DNA of 5,365 nucleotides from Thermogladius sp. (GTDB lineage: Archaea; Thermoproteota; Thermoprotei_A; Sulfolobales; Desulfurococcaceae), in NCBI GenBank assembly GCA_009904025.1, contig WYEE01000077.1, positions 1-5,365 of the forward strand. The letters run 5' to 3'. Positions 5,168 through 5,365 of this stretch are shown piece after piece. The translations under genes were made by a program, and so were the position numbers. Below the pieces are notes generated by a model. The model ran no database searches, was not told the DNA's origin, and worked only from the letters and a program-made list of their open reading frames with translations. Position 1 is the first letter of the stretch. Every line of letters begins with the position of its first letter.

Positions 5168-5365
5168 GATAGACGGGAGCATAGGCGAGGGCGGGGGGCA
5201 GATATTAAGGTATAGTCTAGCCCTCTCAGCCCTCACACTCAGGCCCGTCAGGATATTCAATATAAGGGCTAAACGCGACAACCCTGGTTTAAGACCACAA
5301 CACCTGACAGCTGTGAAAGCCCTGAAAGAGGCTACGAACGCTTTAGTGAAGGGGGCTGAAGTCGG
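5154..5365 (+). CDS. rtcA: RNA 3'-terminal phosphate cyclase, N-terminal part (runs off the window)
   Basis: Only the first 70 codons are present; the reading frame is open to the window end. The product starts M-K-P-L-E-I-D-G-S and shows the RtcA signature IDGSIGEGGGQILR (6-19), then IRAKRDNPGLRPQHLTAV (37-54) and the start of the KGAEVG segment (66-71). RtcA uses ATP, through an adenylylated histidine near the C-terminus (outside the window), to convert RNA 3'-phosphates to 2',3'-cyclic phosphates, and is cytosolic. A nucleolar-type paralogue (Rcl1-like) lacks the catalytic His and cannot be excluded from this fragment, but archaeal members are normally the enzyme. The GTG start overlaps the end of the NMNAT-like gene by 14 nt in another frame and has a strong GGAGGT upstream. 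The truncation is only the window edge. Confidence 0.93.
   Translation, partial: MKPLEIDGSIGEGGGQILRYSLALSALTLRPVRIFNIRAKRDNPGLRPQHLTAVKALKEATNALVKGAEV

Noticed and set aside
4964..5281. 105-codon minus-strand frame across the NMNAT-rtcA junction
   Set aside because: The plus strand encodes clear NMNAT and RtcA motifs there, so this is a shadow.
1..5365. Mobile element, CRISPR array or defence system
   Set aside because: No transposase, integrase, Cas-like protein, terminal inverted repeat or regularly spaced repeat is visible; base composition and codon use look even across all genes.

Overview
The window looks like chromosomal DNA from a hyperthermophilic crenarchaeon, most likely of the Desulfurococcales type. 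The evidence is the gene set: the archaeal-lipid enzyme glycerol-1-phosphate dehydrogenase, a 20S proteasome beta subunit, the archaeal KH/beta-CASP nuclease aCPSF1, an archaeal-type NMN adenylyltransferase and a long archaeal FKBP. Heavy use of AGG/AGA and ATA codons, frequent GTG/TTG starts, archaeal TATA boxes and short or absent leaders agree with this. The species assignment is inference only.

Layout. Positions 1-762 (+) hold a complete FKBP-type prolyl isomerase with its own TATA box and ribosome binding site. It converges on egsA (759-1829, -), and the two stop codons share one CTAG. A 51-bp divergent promoter region (1830-1880) separates egsA from psmB (1881-2519, +). A 144-bp gap (2520-2663) holds three small palindromes, a TATA box and a repeated TTTAATCC motif. 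It leads into a tight gene string: aCPSF1 (2664-4637), an NMNAT-like nucleotidyltransferase (4643-5167) and the start of rtcA (5154 to the window end, partial). The last two overlap by 14 nt.

Together this is mostly housekeeping: protein folding and degradation, membrane-lipid backbone synthesis, RNA 3'-end formation and transcription termination, NAD synthesis, and RNA end chemistry. Proximity of the proteasome beta gene to aCPSF1 recurs in archaea. I see no mobile element, CRISPR array, rRNA or tRNA.

The points most worth a second look are sequence deviations inside otherwise standard genes: Lys instead of Gly before the catalytic Thr of the proteasome subunit, altered substrate-binding motifs in the NMNAT-like protein, GKGN in place of GKGG in the KH domain of aCPSF1, and the aCPSF1-NMNAT-RtcA gene string. 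Several start codons are ambiguous, and the upstream signals often favour a slightly downstream GTG/TTG.
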